This document shows positions 8,777 to 17,963 of a stretch of DNA of 64,000 nt, piece after piece; positions within the stretch are counted from its first letter, which is position 1; each line of letters opens with the position of its first letter. Under the pieces are notes generated by a model. That model was not told the origin of the DNA. It searched no databases and saw only the letters and a program-made list of their open reading frames with translations. This DNA comes from Candidatus Neomarinimicrobiota bacterium (GTDB lineage Bacteria; Fidelibacterota; Marinisomatia; Marinisomatales; TCS55): the NCBI GenBank assembly GCA_018651745.1, contig JABIDL010000026.1, forward strand, positions 1 to 64,000. The letters run 5' to 3'. The position numbers were made by a program, and so were the translations under genes.

Positions 8777-9166
8777 ATGAAATTCACATCCAAACATATT
8801 CAAATGATTAATGAAGGAATCGATTCTTTTAATGGTTTCCAATATGATATTGCTCATACGATTTGGGAGCAAGTTTGGAAGGAGATGCGAACGAATGACA
8901 ATCGCTATTGTTTAAAAGGATTAATCCAAATTTCCGGATCTTATTTGAAATGTTATTTTAAGAAAGGCGACGCATCTGAGTACTTGCTTAGAAGGGCAAA
9001 AATAAATATATACAAATATATTTCTGAGCTGAATCAGTTTATTGAAAGTGATTCATTAATTACAGATATTGATTTATTGCTGAAGAATAAGATAACAATT
9101 AAAGTATTCCATAAAGTACAAATAAAAAAGCGGGGCAGACTTCACAATGACCTCGGAACAAGGTGA
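8777..9166 (+). CDS. DUF309 family protein
   Basis: A helical protein resembling DUF309: the order FNGFQYDIAHTIWEQVW, then LKGLIQISGSYLKCYFKKG, then ASEYLLRRA matches the family pattern of a helix pair with a conserved His and Trp. Biochemical function is unknown. The first ATG directly abuts the preceding terminator's T-run, so ATG 8804 (MINEGIDSF) is an alternative. The last 12 codons overlap a large inverted repeat (9132-9177) that probably terminates the opposing tRNA-Leu, so the C-terminal RGRLHNDLGTR may be encoded by terminator sequence. Confidence 0.75.
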   Translation: MKFTSKHIQMINEGIDSFNGFQYDIAHTIWEQVWKEMRTNDNRYCLKGLIQISGSYLKCYFKKGDASEYLLRRAKINIYKYISELNQFIESDSLITDIDLLLKNKITIKVFHKVQIKKRGRLHNDLGTR

Positions 9167-9177
9167 AGGTCTACCCC
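9124..9177 (-). terminator. Strong terminator hairpin downstream of tRNA-Leu
   Basis: Read on the minus strand, GGGGTAGACCTTCAC (9177-9163) pairs with GTGAAGTCTGCCCC (9145-9132) with one mismatch and one bulge, followed by GC and six T (9129-9124). It overlaps the 3' end of the convergent DUF309 gene. Confidence 0.75.
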
Positions 9178-9266
9178 TTCCACATACCAAAGGTACCAAA
9201 CCAGCACCTTCTACATTTAAAGTAAATGTTTAATTAACCAGATGCAAGAACTATTTTAAAGGGTAG
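9178..9266 (-). other. Structured spacer between tRNA-Leu and its terminator
   Basis: On the minus strand this spacer holds a perfect 7-bp hairpin ACATTTA-CTT-TAAATGT (9229-9213) and a short AAGGT/ACCTT stem. TTGCAT followed 17 bases later by TACTTT could be a weak promoter. It could be only the tRNA trailer or a small RNA of about 90 nt. The diagnostic motifs of SRP RNA, tmRNA and RNase P are absent. Confidence 0.3.
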
Positions 9267-9350
9267 TGCCGAGGGTCGGAATCGAACCGACACGGAGCGA
9301 ACTCCACTGGTGTTTGAGACCAGCGCGTCTACCAATTCCGCCACCCCGGC
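9267..9350 (-). tRNA. tRNA-Leu (anticodon CAA)
   Basis: Full cloverleaf with a long variable arm. Acceptor GCCGGGG/CCTCGGC, anticodon stem CTGGT/ACCAG with loop CTCAAAC, T-loop GGTTCGATTCC. It reads UUG. The 3' CCA is not encoded. Confidence 0.97.
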
Positions 9351-9474
9351 ATATAAACCAAAATTATTGGACAAGAAAATAAGAAAGACTAAAATAATGT
9401 CAATCATTATTAGTAAAATACTTTAGATCATGATTTCAAAGCATAAGCCAGAAAACACTTCAGAGTATAAATCA

Positions 9475-10467
9475 ATGAAAATAACAGTATTTGGCTGTGG
9501 CACCTGGGGTGGCGTTATGGCAAACTATCTTTATTTAAAAGGACATGATGTTTCGATTTGGCAGCGGAAAGGATCAACATTAAATCATCTTGTCAAAACG
9601 AGGCAACATCCTAAGCTCACTGATTTACATTTCCAGGATTCCATTGATATTCAATCCAATATATCTGTTGGGTCATCCTCGGATTTATGGGCGTTAGCGG
9701 TTCCAAGTAGTGCAATGAGAACCCTAGTACGGCAGCTTAAGGAAATCTATAATCCGAATCAACTTATTGTTAATCTCACTAAAGGTTTAGAGGAAGAATC
9801 ATTGATGACGATGAGTGAAGTCATTTCTGAAGAATTAAATGCCGATCCAAATCATATTGTGAGTCTATATGGCCCAAGCCATGCAGAGGAAGTATTTCTT
9901 CAGCTTCCTACAACATTAGTTTGTGCCTCAAAATCCATTGAAACCGCAACTACAGTTCGGAATATTTTTTCATCATCAACTTTAAGAATCTATTCCAATT
10001 CAGATGTTTTAGGAGTAGAATTAGGCGGATCGTTAAAAAATGTCATTGCAATTGCAGCAGGAATTTGTGACGGAATTGGATTTGGGGATAATACAAAAGC
10101 GGCATTAATGGTAAGGGGTTCTAAAGAAATTGCACGGTTGGGGAAGGCAATGCATGCATCCGAATTGACGTTTCATGGTCTTAGCGGCATTGGCGATCTT
10201 ATTGTAACCTGTATTAGTAAATATAGCCGAAACAGGTTTGTTGGCGAAGAAATCGGTAAAGGTAAATCACTTAAAAATGTATTAAAGAATTTGGGGATGA
10301 TTGCCGAAGGTGTGACGACAGCAAAATCTGTCATGAGTATTCAAAACAAATATAAAATAGAACTTCCAATCTGTTCGGCGGTCTTTGATGTTCTCTTTGA
10401 GAATAAAAATCCTAAAACAGCAGTAACTGATCTAATGAATCGATCCCTTAGACATGAAGAGATATGA
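9475..10467 (+). CDS. gpsA: NAD(P)-dependent glycerol-3-phosphate dehydrogenase
   Basis: Reduces dihydroxyacetone phosphate to sn-glycerol 3-phosphate for phospholipid synthesis, in the cytosol. The N-terminal Rossmann fold has VFGCGTWGGVMANYL. The substrate region shows SLYGPSHAEEV, the catalytic Lys in LGGSLKNVIAIAAG, and FHGLSGIGDLIVTC followed by SRNRFVG. 330 aa from ATG 9475 (MKITVFGCG), a normal length; the 15 extra residues from ATG 9430 are not typical of the family. It stands alone between two tRNA genes. Confidence 0.95.
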   Translation: MKITVFGCGTWGGVMANYLYLKGHDVSIWQRKGSTLNHLVKTRQHPKLTDLHFQDSIDIQSNISVGSSSDLWALAVPSSAMRTLVRQLKEIYNPNQLIVNLTKGLEEESLMTMSEVISEELNADPNHIVSLYGPSHAEEVFLQLPTTLVCASKSIETATTVRNIFSSSTLRIYSNSDVLGVELGGSLKNVIAIAAGICDGIGFGDNTKAALMVRGSKEIARLGKAMHASELTFHGLSGIGDLIVTCISKYSRNRFVGEEIGKGKSLKNVLKNLGMIAEGVTTAKSVMSIQNKYKIELPICSAVFDVLFENKNPKTAVTDLMNRSLRHEEI

Positions 10468-10519
10468 AATCCTTTTGGTTCTTTTATCATATGACTATTA
10501 GGAATTAATTTGAAAGTCT

Positions 10520-10591
10520 GCCCTTGTAGTTCAATGGATAGAACAAGTCCCTCCTAAGGATTAGATGTAGGTTCGATCCCTGCCAAGGGCA
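10520..10591 (+). tRNA. tRNA-Arg (anticodon CCT)
   Basis: Acceptor GCCCTTG/CAAGGGC, anticodon stem AGTCC/GGATT around loop CTCCTAA, T-arm GTAGG-TTCGATC-CCTGC. It reads AGG. No encoded CCA. It lies 19 bases before the TPR gene. Confidence 0.95.
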
Positions 10592-10610
10592 CAAAAGGAA
10601 AGAGGAAAAA

Positions 10611-11279
10611 ATGTTAAAACCAAAAAGACAAACGTATCAAAAAGAGTTAAAAAAAGATCCACTTCTTGAAGGTGTAAATGCACTACAGCACAACATTGAA
10701 ACGAATTCGAAAATATACGGTAGAGCGATTATTGGAGTGCTTGCAGTTATATTAGTTGTCATAATTGTATCAAGAAATATGAGCGCAAAATCAGAGGAAG
10801 CTCAGATCGTTTTGAATAGGGCAATGGTTCTATTTGAACAAGGCGATTTGGATAATGCTCTCTTAGAGTTTGAAGCATTGTATGATGAATTTGGAAGTAC
10901 AGGAAGCGGAAAATTATCAGCATATTATTTGGGACGATTATATTTTGACCGTCGCGAAATGGATTTAGCACAATCATATATGACAGATTATGTTAACAAC
11001 CCCGAAATGCAAATGCTTACAGCTTCAGCCTATTCCATTTTAGGAAAACTTGCAGAATTGGACAAAAATCTTACATCAGCAAAAACACATTACCAAAACG
11101 CAGTAAAATACAGCACAATGGAAACTGACCGAAATCATCATAGTTTATCTTTGGCTGCGGTGCATATTGTTGAAAACGAATCTTCGGAAGCTTTAAATAT
11201 TTTGGATAACATTATACAGGAAAGCAATCCCAATAATCCTATCCGTGCTAAAGCAGAACGTTTGAAGGGTCAATTATAG
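10611..11279 (+). CDS. YfgM-like membrane-anchored TPR protein
   Basis: A cytoplasmic N-terminus (about 35 residues), one transmembrane helix (IIGVLAVILVVIIVS, about 40-55), then TPR-like helical pairs (ALLEFEALYDEFGSTG, SAYYLGRLYFDRREMDLAQ, SAYSILGKLAEL). Size and layout match the YfgM/TPR_21 type, periplasmic helpers associated with the Sec translocon and chaperones; that role is inferred from layout only. An AGGAAAGAGG-like ribosome site precedes the ATG. It comes immediately before the rimP leader. Confidence 0.7.
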   Translation: MLKPKRQTYQKELKKDPLLEGVNALQHNIETNSKIYGRAIIGVLAVILVVIIVSRNMSAKSEEAQIVLNRAMVLFEQGDLDNALLEFEALYDEFGSTGSGKLSAYYLGRLYFDRREMDLAQSYMTDYVNNPEMQMLTASAYSILGKLAELDKNLTSAKTHYQNAVKYSTMETDRNHHSLSLAAVHIVENESSEALNILDNIIQESNPNNPIRAKAERLKGQL

Positions 11280-11304
11280 TAAATTAATCTTTTAAAATTG
11301 CCGT

Positions 11305-11332
11305 TTGATAACTCGGTAAATTGGTATATTTT
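11305..11332 (+). promoter_or_regulatory. Candidate promoter of the rimP-nusA-infB operon
   Basis: TTGATA (11305-11310), a 16-base spacer and TATTTT (11327-11332) resemble a sigma-70 promoter just ahead of the rimP leader hairpin. This is pattern-based only. Confidence 0.4.
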
Positions 11333-11339
11333 ACGACGT

Positions 11340-11367
11340 GAAAAGTGGGTTGCGCGACCCACTTTTC
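11340..11367 (+). promoter_or_regulatory. rimP leader hairpin
   Basis: GAAAAGTGGGT-TGCGCG-ACCCACTTTTC is a perfect 11-bp stem with a 6-base loop, ending 14 bases before the rimP ATG. No T-run follows, so it is not an ordinary terminator. Comparable GTGGG/CCCAC hairpins are often seen just upstream of rimP in other bacteria, which suggests a leader element controlling the operon or protecting the mRNA 5' end. Confidence 0.6.
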
Positions 11368-11381
11368 GCTTGTATAGAGAC

Positions 11382-11816
11382 ATGATAATTAGAGAAAAAG
11401 TCGAAAATCTGCTCCCGAAAGGGATCCATTTATTGGATATGAAAGAAGATTCAAGAGGAAGATCTGTACGCCTTGTGATAGATTCAGATCAGGCAATTGA
11501 TTTACGTATGACAACTGACATTACACGTCGGGTGAATAATGCTGGCGTTTTGGATTCCGCATTTCCTAGTGGGTATAGTTTGGAAGTTTCTACGCCGGGA
11601 GTGTCTACGCCTTTGACTAAACCTTATCAATTCAGTAAAAACGTTGGACGAATATTGAAGTTGGTTTTAAACCGAGGTGAAACACATCAAAAAGTTCAGG
11701 CAGAATTACTGCATGCAGACGATGATGGAATTCAGTTTGTTAAAACAGATTCAGAACCTGAACGAATATTCTATAGAGATATTATTGAAGCTAAAGTTAA
11801 CATTTCCATTGATTAA
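11382..11816 (+). CDS. rimP: Ribosome maturation factor RimP
   Basis: Cytoplasmic factor for 30S subunit maturation. Recognised by its position directly before nusA and by the family signature around SLEVSTPGVSTPLTKPYQF (the usual EVSSPGxxRPL) followed by a C-terminal Sm-like region (GRILKLVLNRGE). ATG 11382 (MIIREKVENLL) gives 144 aa; the longer frame from 11298 would run through the promoter and leader hairpin and is rejected. It starts the translation/RNA operon. Confidence 0.9.
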   Translation: MIIREKVENLLPKGIHLLDMKEDSRGRSVRLVIDSDQAIDLRMTTDITRRVNNAGVLDSAFPSGYSLEVSTPGVSTPLTKPYQFSKNVGRILKLVLNRGETHQKVQAELLHADDDGIQFVKTDSEPERIFYRDIIEAKVNISID

Positions 11817-11831
11817 ACGCGGGGAGGCAGT

Positions 11832-13346
11832 GTGATAAACAGAGAATTAATTGATTTTTTCGCAGATGTTGCGAGAAGTAAGAATGTCGAAAGATCTGAA
11901 CTAGGAACCATTTTAGAACAATTATTCCTTTATATCATTGAGAAGGAAAGGGGTGAAGCCTCTAATGTGAGTGTCATTGTAAATCTTGATAAAGGTGAAA
12001 TCGAAATTTTTGCAGAAAAAGAGATTGTAGATGAAGTGATGGACCCTGTTTTGGAAATTTCTCTTGAGGAAGCACAAAAGATTGAACCCGATCTTGAAAT
12101 TGGCGATTCTTACGTAGAAGTCATTGAAGCTGAACAGTTTGGACGTCGAATGGTTCATTCTGCTAAGCAGTTTTTCAGTCAACGGCTTTTGGACATTGAA
12201 AAGCAAAACATCTATGAAGATTATGCCAACCGAATTGGAGAAATTATTATTGGCACAGTTCGGCAAGTTCATCGGGATCGCGTCTTTGTAAATATTGAAC
12301 AGGCAGAATTAATCATGCCCCGAAAAGAACAAATTTCAACAGAACGTTACCGTAGAGGTGATACAATTCGAGCATTGATAAAATCTGTAGAAGTGACTCC
12401 AAAAGGTCCGGAAATTATTGTTTCACGTAGTGATAATCATTTTCTTTACAAATTGTTTGAAATGGAAGTACCGGAAATTGAAGACGGATTTATTGAAATT
12501 ACCGCAATTGCTCGTCAATCCGGAGAACGAGCGAAAATAATTGTGAAATCTTCCGATCGAAGGATTGATCCGGTTGGAGCCTGTGTTGGAATGAGAGGAA
12601 GTAGAATCCAAGCCATTGTTAGAGAATTGGATAATGAAAAAATCGACATTGTTAATTCAAGCGATCAGCCTGAGGTATTAATTTCTCGAGCCTTATCCCC
12701 AGCAAAACCCATTAATCTATTTATCGAGGATCAAAGCAAATACTGTGTTGCAATTTTTGATGATGACGATTTGGATATTGCGATAGGACGTGGAGGTGTA
12801 AATATCAACTTGGCATCTAAAGTGACCCAATATAGAATTGACGCTTACGGAGAAAAAGAATATCAGAAACGATCTGATGCCCAAAAAACGTCTCTAATTG
12901 ATGTTCCGGATTTTCCGAAGATAGCTGCAAAATCATTAGAAAAAATCGAAATTTTAACCGTTGGAGACCTCGATTCAGCAGAAGATGATGTTTTGGATGA
13001 TTTGTTAAAAGATGAAGTACTTGAAAAAGTATATGATACAGTGGATGAATTCATAAAAGAGGCTGTTAAGCCAGATATTGAAGAAGAAGAAGTCGAATTA
13101 CCGGAAGAAATTCAGCTAGAAAATAATGGAGATGAAGATTCTGAAGAAATTAGCAAATCCAAAGATCCAGTACCAGAAAACGCAGATGAAAAAGAGACTT
13201 CTAAAGAAGAAATAGATGAAGAATCGACTCAAGATGAATCTGAAGAAAAATCAAAAACTGACGAACCTACTGAGGATAATAGTGCAATAACTGAAAAGGA
13301 ATCTTCGGAAATTCCTGAAAACGAAAAAATTGAGGAGACGGCATAA
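11832..13346 (+). CDS. nusA: Transcription elongation/termination factor NusA
   Basis: Binds RNA polymerase and modulates pausing, termination and antitermination. Order seen: N-terminal polymerase-binding domain (to about 125), S1 domain (GEIIIGTVRQVHRDRVFVNI, about 135-200), then KH domains (VGACVGMRGSRIQAIVREL; DLDIAIGRGGVNINLASKV). After about residue 415 the protein becomes a roughly 90-residue acidic low-complexity tail rich in Glu, Asp, Ser and Lys, with only a partial helix-hairpin-helix domain before it. It starts at GTG with GGGGAGG 4 bases upstream, 15 bases after rimP. Confidence 0.96.
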   Translation: MINRELIDFFADVARSKNVERSELGTILEQLFLYIIEKERGEASNVSVIVNLDKGEIEIFAEKEIVDEVMDPVLEISLEEAQKIEPDLEIGDSYVEVIEAEQFGRRMVHSAKQFFSQRLLDIEKQNIYEDYANRIGEIIIGTVRQVHRDRVFVNIEQAELIMPRKEQISTERYRRGDTIRALIKSVEVTPKGPEIIVSRSDNHFLYKLFEMEVPEIEDGFIEITAIARQSGERAKIIVKSSDRRIDPVGACVGMRGSRIQAIVRELDNEKIDIVNSSDQPEVLISRALSPAKPINLFIEDQSKYCVAIFDDDDLDIAIGRGGVNINLASKVTQYRIDAYGEKEYQKRSDAQKTSLIDVPDFPKIAAKSLEKIEILTVGDLDSAEDDVLDDLLKDEVLEKVYDTVDEFIKEAVKPDIEEEEVELPEEIQLENNGDEDSEEISKSKDPVPENADEKETSKEEIDEESTQDESEEKSKTDEPTEDNSAITEKESSEIPENEKIEETA

Positions 13347-13350
13347 CGAT

Positions 13351-15747
13351 ATGGCACGCCCAGTAAGAATATTTCAATTGGCCAAGGAACTCAATATTTC
13401 CCATACGGAGATTGTTTCCTTTCTTAAAAATAAAGGAATAGTGGTTGGTAGCCATATGTCTCCGGTGGATGATGATGCGCATGCACTTATTATGGATGAA
13501 TTTGCTAAAGATAAAGAAAATGTGGATCGATATCGGAAGGAACAAGTTCGGAGAGAAATTCATGATACAAGGGTAAAAGCAGAGCAGTTAGCCCATAAAA
13601 AGGTAGTTATTTTATCTCTAGAAGATCAACGGGCATTAGAAAAAGAAGAAAAAGAAAAAGCAGCAGAAAAAGCAAAACAAGATCAAAAGAAAGCAAAACA
13701 AAAGCAAGCTGAGGAAAAAGCCAAAAAAGATAAGGAAAAAGAAAAGAAAAAGGAAGCGCAAGCTAAACCTAAAAGAAAATTAAGACGTATAGACTTATCA
13801 TCCATCGAGTCTCAGGTTGGTCAAAAACAAAGAAAGCCCATAGAAAAACCGGGCGACAAAAAACCACATGTAGCCAAAACTACTGATCAAAAAGTGAAAG
13901 CTACCATGGCGAAAATGCAGACAAAGACCAAAAAGAAGGTTTATAAAAAAGAGAAAGTAAGTGAAGAGATCGAATCAGAACAAAAACGGACCAATATTTC
14001 GATAGCTGAATTTTCAAGTGTAGAGGATTTGGGCAAAATATTTAACGTATCTTCGAGTGAAATCATTCAAAAATGTATGGCTTTGGGAGTGTTGGCTACC
14101 ATTAATCAACGGCTAGATTGGGAAGTTATTGAACTTCTGGCTGAAGAATACGACATGGTCGCTGAAAAAATTTCAGACATCGGTGAGGAATTATATTCAT
14201 TTAAAGAGTCTGAAGAAGATTTAGCGCATGCGATTGAACGTGCACCGGTTGTGACGGTAATGGGACATGTTGATCATGGTAAAACTTCTCTACTTGATCA
14301 TATTCGTGATGCCAATGTTGTTGCAGGCGAATCTGGAGGAATCACCCAGCATATTGGCGCATATAAAGTAGAACTTGAATCCGGAAATCATATTACATTT
14401 TTAGACACACCTGGTCATGAAGCTTTTACGGCCATGCGTGCTAGAGGTGCAAAGGTTACGGATATGGTTGTATTAGTCGTCGCCGCAAATGACGGCGTGA
14501 TGCCACAAACTATAGAATCGATTGATCACGCGAGAGCTGCAAATGTGCCTCTGATTATTGCTATTAATAAAACTGATCTTCCTGATACGGATATTGACAG
14601 AATAAAACGTGAATTATCTGAGCATGAAGTTCTGGTTGAAGATTGGGGCGGAAAAGTACAGGCTGTACCGATTTCAGCTAAATCCGGGGACGGAATTGAA
14701 GATTTAATGAATGCAGTTATTCTTGAATCCGAAGTGTTAGAACTCAAAGCTAATAAAGATACATTGGCTAAGGGAACTGTCATTGATTCAAGATTAGATA
14801 AAGGACACGGTGCAATTGCTACTGTTTTAATTCAAAAAGGTACTTTAAAAATTGGAGATCCTTTTATGTGCGCAAGCTACTCCGGTAAAGTGAGGGCATT
14901 GTTAAATGAAAGAGGACAACGAATCCAGGAGGCTTTTCCATCAGATGCCATTCAGGTGCTTGGATTTGATAAAGTTCCTCAAACTGCAGATATTCTTTCG
15001 GTCGTTGAAAATGAACGTGAATTAAAGCGCATTTCATCCGAGCGACAAAGAATTAAACGCGAAATTGATCAGAAGAAAATTGGTGCTCAATCATTAGATG
15101 CTATGTCAGCCATGATTAAAGAAGGTGCCATTAAAAACCTCCCTCTCATCATAAAAGGTGATGTTGATGGATCTATCGAAGCACTTTCAGAAACGCTTGA
15201 AAAGCTTTCTACAGATGAAGTAGGCATTCAGATTATTCATAAAGCGGTTGGAATGATTTCTGAGTCAGATGTTCTTTTAGCTGAAGCTTCACAGGCAGTG
15301 ATTATTGGCTTTAATGTTCAAGTAAGTTCGAATGCAAAATTGCAGGCAAATCAAGCAGGAGTAGAAATTCGAAATTATTCGATTATTTACAATGCTGTAG
15401 AAGAAATCAAACTTGCACTTGAAGGTTTACTTGAACCTGATAAAATCGAGGAGGTTGTCGGGCGGGCCGAAATCCTAACTCAATTTAAAATCCCTAAAAT
15501 CGGAAACATTGCAGGAACAAAGGTTGTAATGGGGATCATTAATCGTGGAGCAAAAGCCCGCGTTATTCATGACGATGAAACTATTCACGAGGGGAATGTG
15601 ACTTCTTTAAAACGATTTAAAGACGATGCAAAGGAAGTTAAAGAAGGGCTTGAATGCGGAATTGGCGTTGATGGTGTTAAAACATTTAACGAAGGTGATA
15701 TCATTGAAATTTTTGAAATAAAAACTGTTAAAAGGACTCTTGGATAA
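13351..15747 (+). CDS. infB: Translation initiation factor IF-2
   Basis: GTPase that brings initiator tRNA to the 30S subunit. The N-terminal IF2_N motif ([16 protein letters not shown]) is followed by a long Lys/Glu/Ala-rich charged linker (residues about 75-220) and a second IF2_N-like segment. The G domain begins near residue 305 with GHVDHGKTS, then [15 protein letters not shown] and INKTD, and domains II-IV follow to the C-terminus. 798 aa from ATG 13351; the upstream TTG at 13330 overlaps nusA and would add residues foreign to the family. Confidence 0.97.
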   Translation: MARPVRIFQLAKELNISHTEIVSFLKNKGIVVGSHMSPVDDDAHALIMDEFAKDKENVDRYRKEQVRREIHDTRVKAEQLAHKKVVILSLEDQRALEKEEKEKAAEKAKQDQKKAKQKQAEEKAKKDKEKEKKKEAQAKPKRKLRRIDLSSIESQVGQKQRKPIEKPGDKKPHVAKTTDQKVKATMAKMQTKTKKKVYKKEKVSEEIESEQKRTNISIAEFSSVEDLGKIFNVSSSEIIQKCMALGVLATINQRLDWEVIELLAEEYDMVAEKISDIGEELYSFKESEEDLAHAIERAPVVTVMGHVDHGKTSLLDHIRDANVVAGESGGITQHIGAYKVELESGNHITFLDTPGHEAFTAMRARGAKVTDMVVLVVAANDGVMPQTIESIDHARAANVPLIIAINKTDLPDTDIDRIKRELSEHEVLVEDWGGKVQAVPISAKSGDGIEDLMNAVILESEVLELKANKDTLAKGTVIDSRLDKGHGAIATVLIQKGTLKIGDPFMCASYSGKVRALLNERGQRIQEAFPSDAIQVLGFDKVPQTADILSVVENERELKRISSERQRIKREIDQKKIGAQSLDAMSAMIKEGAIKNLPLIIKGDVDGSIEALSETLEKLSTDEVGIQIIHKAVGMISESDVLLAEASQAVIIGFNVQVSSNAKLQANQAGVEIRNYSIIYNAVEEIKLALEGLLEPDKIEEVVGRAEILTQFKIPKIGNIAGTKVVMGIINRGAKARVIHDDETIHEGNVTSLKRFKDDAKEVKEGLECGIGVDGVKTFNEGDIIEIFEIKTVKRTLG

Positions 15748-15749
15748 TA

Positions 15750-16133
15750 TTGAAACAGCAGTTACCATATAAGCGGACTGATAGAGTTTCGCATCAAATC
15801 CAAGGAATTTTAGGAGAAATAACAACTCGGCATATTAATCTTTCTCATCTGGGTTTTATCACATTTTCTCGAGTCACAATTACCCCGGATTTAAAAATTG
15901 CATCGGTATATTATACCGTTATGAAACCTAAACAGGATATCAAATTGATAGAACGAGAAATGAAATCAAAAATTTCACTTTTCAGGAAATATTTAGGGCA
16001 AGCATTGCACATAAAATTCACTCCGGAAATAAGATTTTATTTTGATGATTCTGTAAATTATTCTCATCGAATTGAAGAAGTATTATCTAAGATTGATATT
16101 CCGATTGAAACCAATGATTCTGAATCTTTATAA
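15750..16133 (+). CDS. rbfA: Ribosome-binding factor A
   Basis: KH-type factor that binds the 16S 5' helix during 30S maturation and cold adaptation. Features are RTDRVSHQIQGILGEI at the start, FITFSRVTITPDLKIASVYYTV in the middle and KFTPEIRFYFDDSVNYSHRIEEVL near the end, the usual order. It appears to start at TTG 15750, two bases after infB, with AAAAGGA about 13 bases upstream; no ATG is suitably placed. The 3' end overlaps truB by 20 bases. Confidence 0.92.
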   Translation: MKQQLPYKRTDRVSHQIQGILGEITTRHINLSHLGFITFSRVTITPDLKIASVYYTVMKPKQDIKLIEREMKSKISLFRKYLGQALHIKFTPEIRFYFDDSVNYSHRIEEVLSKIDIPIETNDSESL

Positions 16134-16767
16134 ACCCATCGGATGGACATCATTTGATGTTGTTAAAAAAGTTCGAGGTATTACTCGTGTAAAAAAAGTT
16201 GGACATGGCGGTACTCTAGACCCTTTTGCCGAAGGTGTATTACTCATTGGAACAGGTAAGGATACAAAGTCTCTGACTGAAATAAGTGCACAATCTAAAT
16301 CATACACTGCTACGCTTACCTTAGGTTCATCAACAGATTCTCTAGATTTAACCGGTAATATTCTTGAAAAGAATTTGGTTCCGCAGCTCACTGATAATGA
16401 CATCGCAGAAGTGTTAACAGAATTTTTAGCAGATCAAGAACAAATCCCGCCTATGTATTCCGCAAAAAAGATTGATGGTGTTCGATTGTATAAACTTGCA
16501 CGAAAAAATATATCAGTTGAAAGAAAACCGGTTCCAATTCATATCAGTCAAATCCAATTAGAAAAATTTGTATCGCCAAATATCACCTTTAATGTGCATT
16601 GTAGTAAAGGAACATACATTCGTGTACTTGGTGCGGATATTGCCGAAAAACTCGGTACCAGCGGACATTTAACGTATTTACAACGCCGTAGCGTTGGAAA
16701 CTATTTGGTTGAAGATTCTTTATCTTTAAAAGAATTTGAAAAATCATGGACATCTGCCGCAGCCTAA
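16114..16767 (+). CDS. truB: tRNA pseudouridine-55 synthase
   Basis: Makes pseudouridine 55 in the T-loop of tRNAs. Visible signatures: LYKPIGWTSFDVVKKVR, GHGGTLDPFAEGVLLIGTG with the catalytic Asp, PPMYSAKKIDGVRLYKLAR and CSKGTYIRVLGADI. At 217 aa it is a short form without a C-terminal PUA extension. ATG 16114 (MILNLYKP) is chosen over 16072, which lies deep in rbfA. The end overlaps ribF by 22 bases. Confidence 0.95.
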   Translation: MILNLYKPIGWTSFDVVKKVRGITRVKKVGHGGTLDPFAEGVLLIGTGKDTKSLTEISAQSKSYTATLTLGSSTDSLDLTGNILEKNLVPQLTDNDIAEVLTEFLADQEQIPPMYSAKKIDGVRLYKLARKNISVERKPVPIHISQIQLEKFVSPNITFNVHCSKGTYIRVLGADIAEKLGTSGHLTYLQRRSVGNYLVEDSLSLKEFEKSWTSAAA

Positions 16768-17681
16768 AGGAAGTAAAACCGTCCTATGAATCCGTTGTCA
16801 CCATTGGAACATTTGACGGATTGCATCGTGGCCATCAGGAGGTCATTAAACATGTCGTGTCGACTGCATCAGCACATAATTCAAATTCAGTCGTGGTTAC
16901 GTTTGAGCCACATCCGCGCCATGTTTTGGATCAGAATTCAACCTTTCCACTGTTAATTGGTATTGAAGATAAACTAAGGTTAATTGGGAATTTAGGAGTT
17001 GATAAAACCTTGGTGATTCCGTTTGATATCTCTTTTTCAAAAATGACAGCATCAGCATTTTTGAATCAAATAATTGTTGTCAATTTTCAGCCTAAGCGAA
17101 TTGTAGTTGGCTATGATCATCATTTTGGACAAAATAGGGAAGGTTCACCCGAATTTTTATTACAATACGGAAAAGACAATCATATTGATGTAAAAATAAT
17201 TAACCCGATCCATGACCAGGATGTGATTATTTCAAGCACTCATATACGAAAATTGATTTCGGATGGATTTGTACGAAGAGCATCATTTGAGTTAGGTTGG
17301 GTTTTTGGATTCCGGGCCGTTGTGGTGCCGGGCTCAGGACGAGGAAAAGGGTTGAAATTTCCAACGGCCAATTTTCTTCCAGTTGAAAATAATCAGCTTT
17401 TACCACGTAAAGGAGTTTATTTTGCTAGGGGAAGGATTAATGGTAAAAGTCTGTATGGAATGTGTAACTTGGGTGTTCGTCCAACCTTTAATGAAACTGA
17501 TTTTGTTATGGAAGTTCATTTTTTTGAAAAATCAATTGGTGATTTATACGAGAAAGAAATAACCATAGAATTTTTAGAACGGATTCGAGACGAGAAAAAA
17601 TTTATGGATTCTTCAGAGTTAAAAATACAACTTGCAACGGATCAACAAACCTGTAAACAATTAATGAACAAATATCATTAG
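16746..17681 (+). CDS. ribF: Bifunctional riboflavin kinase / FAD synthetase
   Basis: Converts riboflavin to FMN and FMN to FAD. The N-terminal adenylyltransferase domain has TIGTFDGLHRGHQEVIKH and FEPHPRHVL, with a late SSTHIRKLI. The C-terminal kinase domain has VPGSGRGKGLKFPTANF, GVYFARGRI and EVHFFE. 311 aa, full length. It overlaps truB and ends 8 bases before rpsO, keeping the common truB-ribF-rpsO order. Confidence 0.96.
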   Translation: MDICRSLKEVKPSYESVVTIGTFDGLHRGHQEVIKHVVSTASAHNSNSVVVTFEPHPRHVLDQNSTFPLLIGIEDKLRLIGNLGVDKTLVIPFDISFSKMTASAFLNQIIVVNFQPKRIVVGYDHHFGQNREGSPEFLLQYGKDNHIDVKIINPIHDQDVIISSTHIRKLISDGFVRRASFELGWVFGFRAVVVPGSGRGKGLKFPTANFLPVENNQLLPRKGVYFARGRINGKSLYGMCNLGVRPTFNETDFVMEVHFFEKSIGDLYEKEITIEFLERIRDEKKFMDSSELKIQLATDQQTCKQLMNKYH

Positions 17682-17689
17682 GAGATAAA

Positions 17690-17959
17690 ATGCCTTTAAC
17701 ACAAGAAAAAAAGAAAGAAATCATTGGATCGTTCGGTGAAAATTCAAAAGATACCGGCAGTTCTGAAGTGCAAATTGCCATGCTGACAGCAAGGATCAGA
17801 GATCTTACAGAGCACTCAAAAAAGAATAAAAAGGACCATCACTCCAGACGAGGATTGGTCACGTTGGTTGCGAAACGGAAAAAGCACATGAAATATTTGC
17901 GCCGTACGAACCCGGATTCATATGTAAATGTGATTAAAACACTAGAAATTAGAGGATAA
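17690..17959 (+). CDS. rpsO: 30S ribosomal protein S15
   Basis: Primary 16S-binding ribosomal protein, 89 aa, the standard length. Signatures: GSSEVQIAMLTARIRDLTEH, KKDHHSRRGLVTLVAKRKK and YLRRTNPDSYVNVIKTLEIRG. AGGAG lies 6 bases before the ATG. Directly followed by pnp after 4 bases, the conserved rpsO-pnp pair. Confidence 0.98.
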   Translation: MPLTQEKKKEIIGSFGENSKDTGSSEVQIAMLTARIRDLTEHSKKNKKDHHSRRGLVTLVAKRKKHMKYLRRTNPDSYVNVIKTLEIRG

Positions 17960-17963
17960 AACA

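Noticed and set aside
9124-9266. SRP RNA, 6S RNA or tmRNA in the spacer after tRNA-Leu
   Set aside because: The diagnostic SRP tetraloop region, 6S bubble and tmRNA tRNA-like ends are not present.
13330-13350. Longer IF-2 start at TTG 13330
   Set aside because: It overlaps nusA and adds seven residues not seen in the family; ATG 13351 gives the standard MARPVRIF start.
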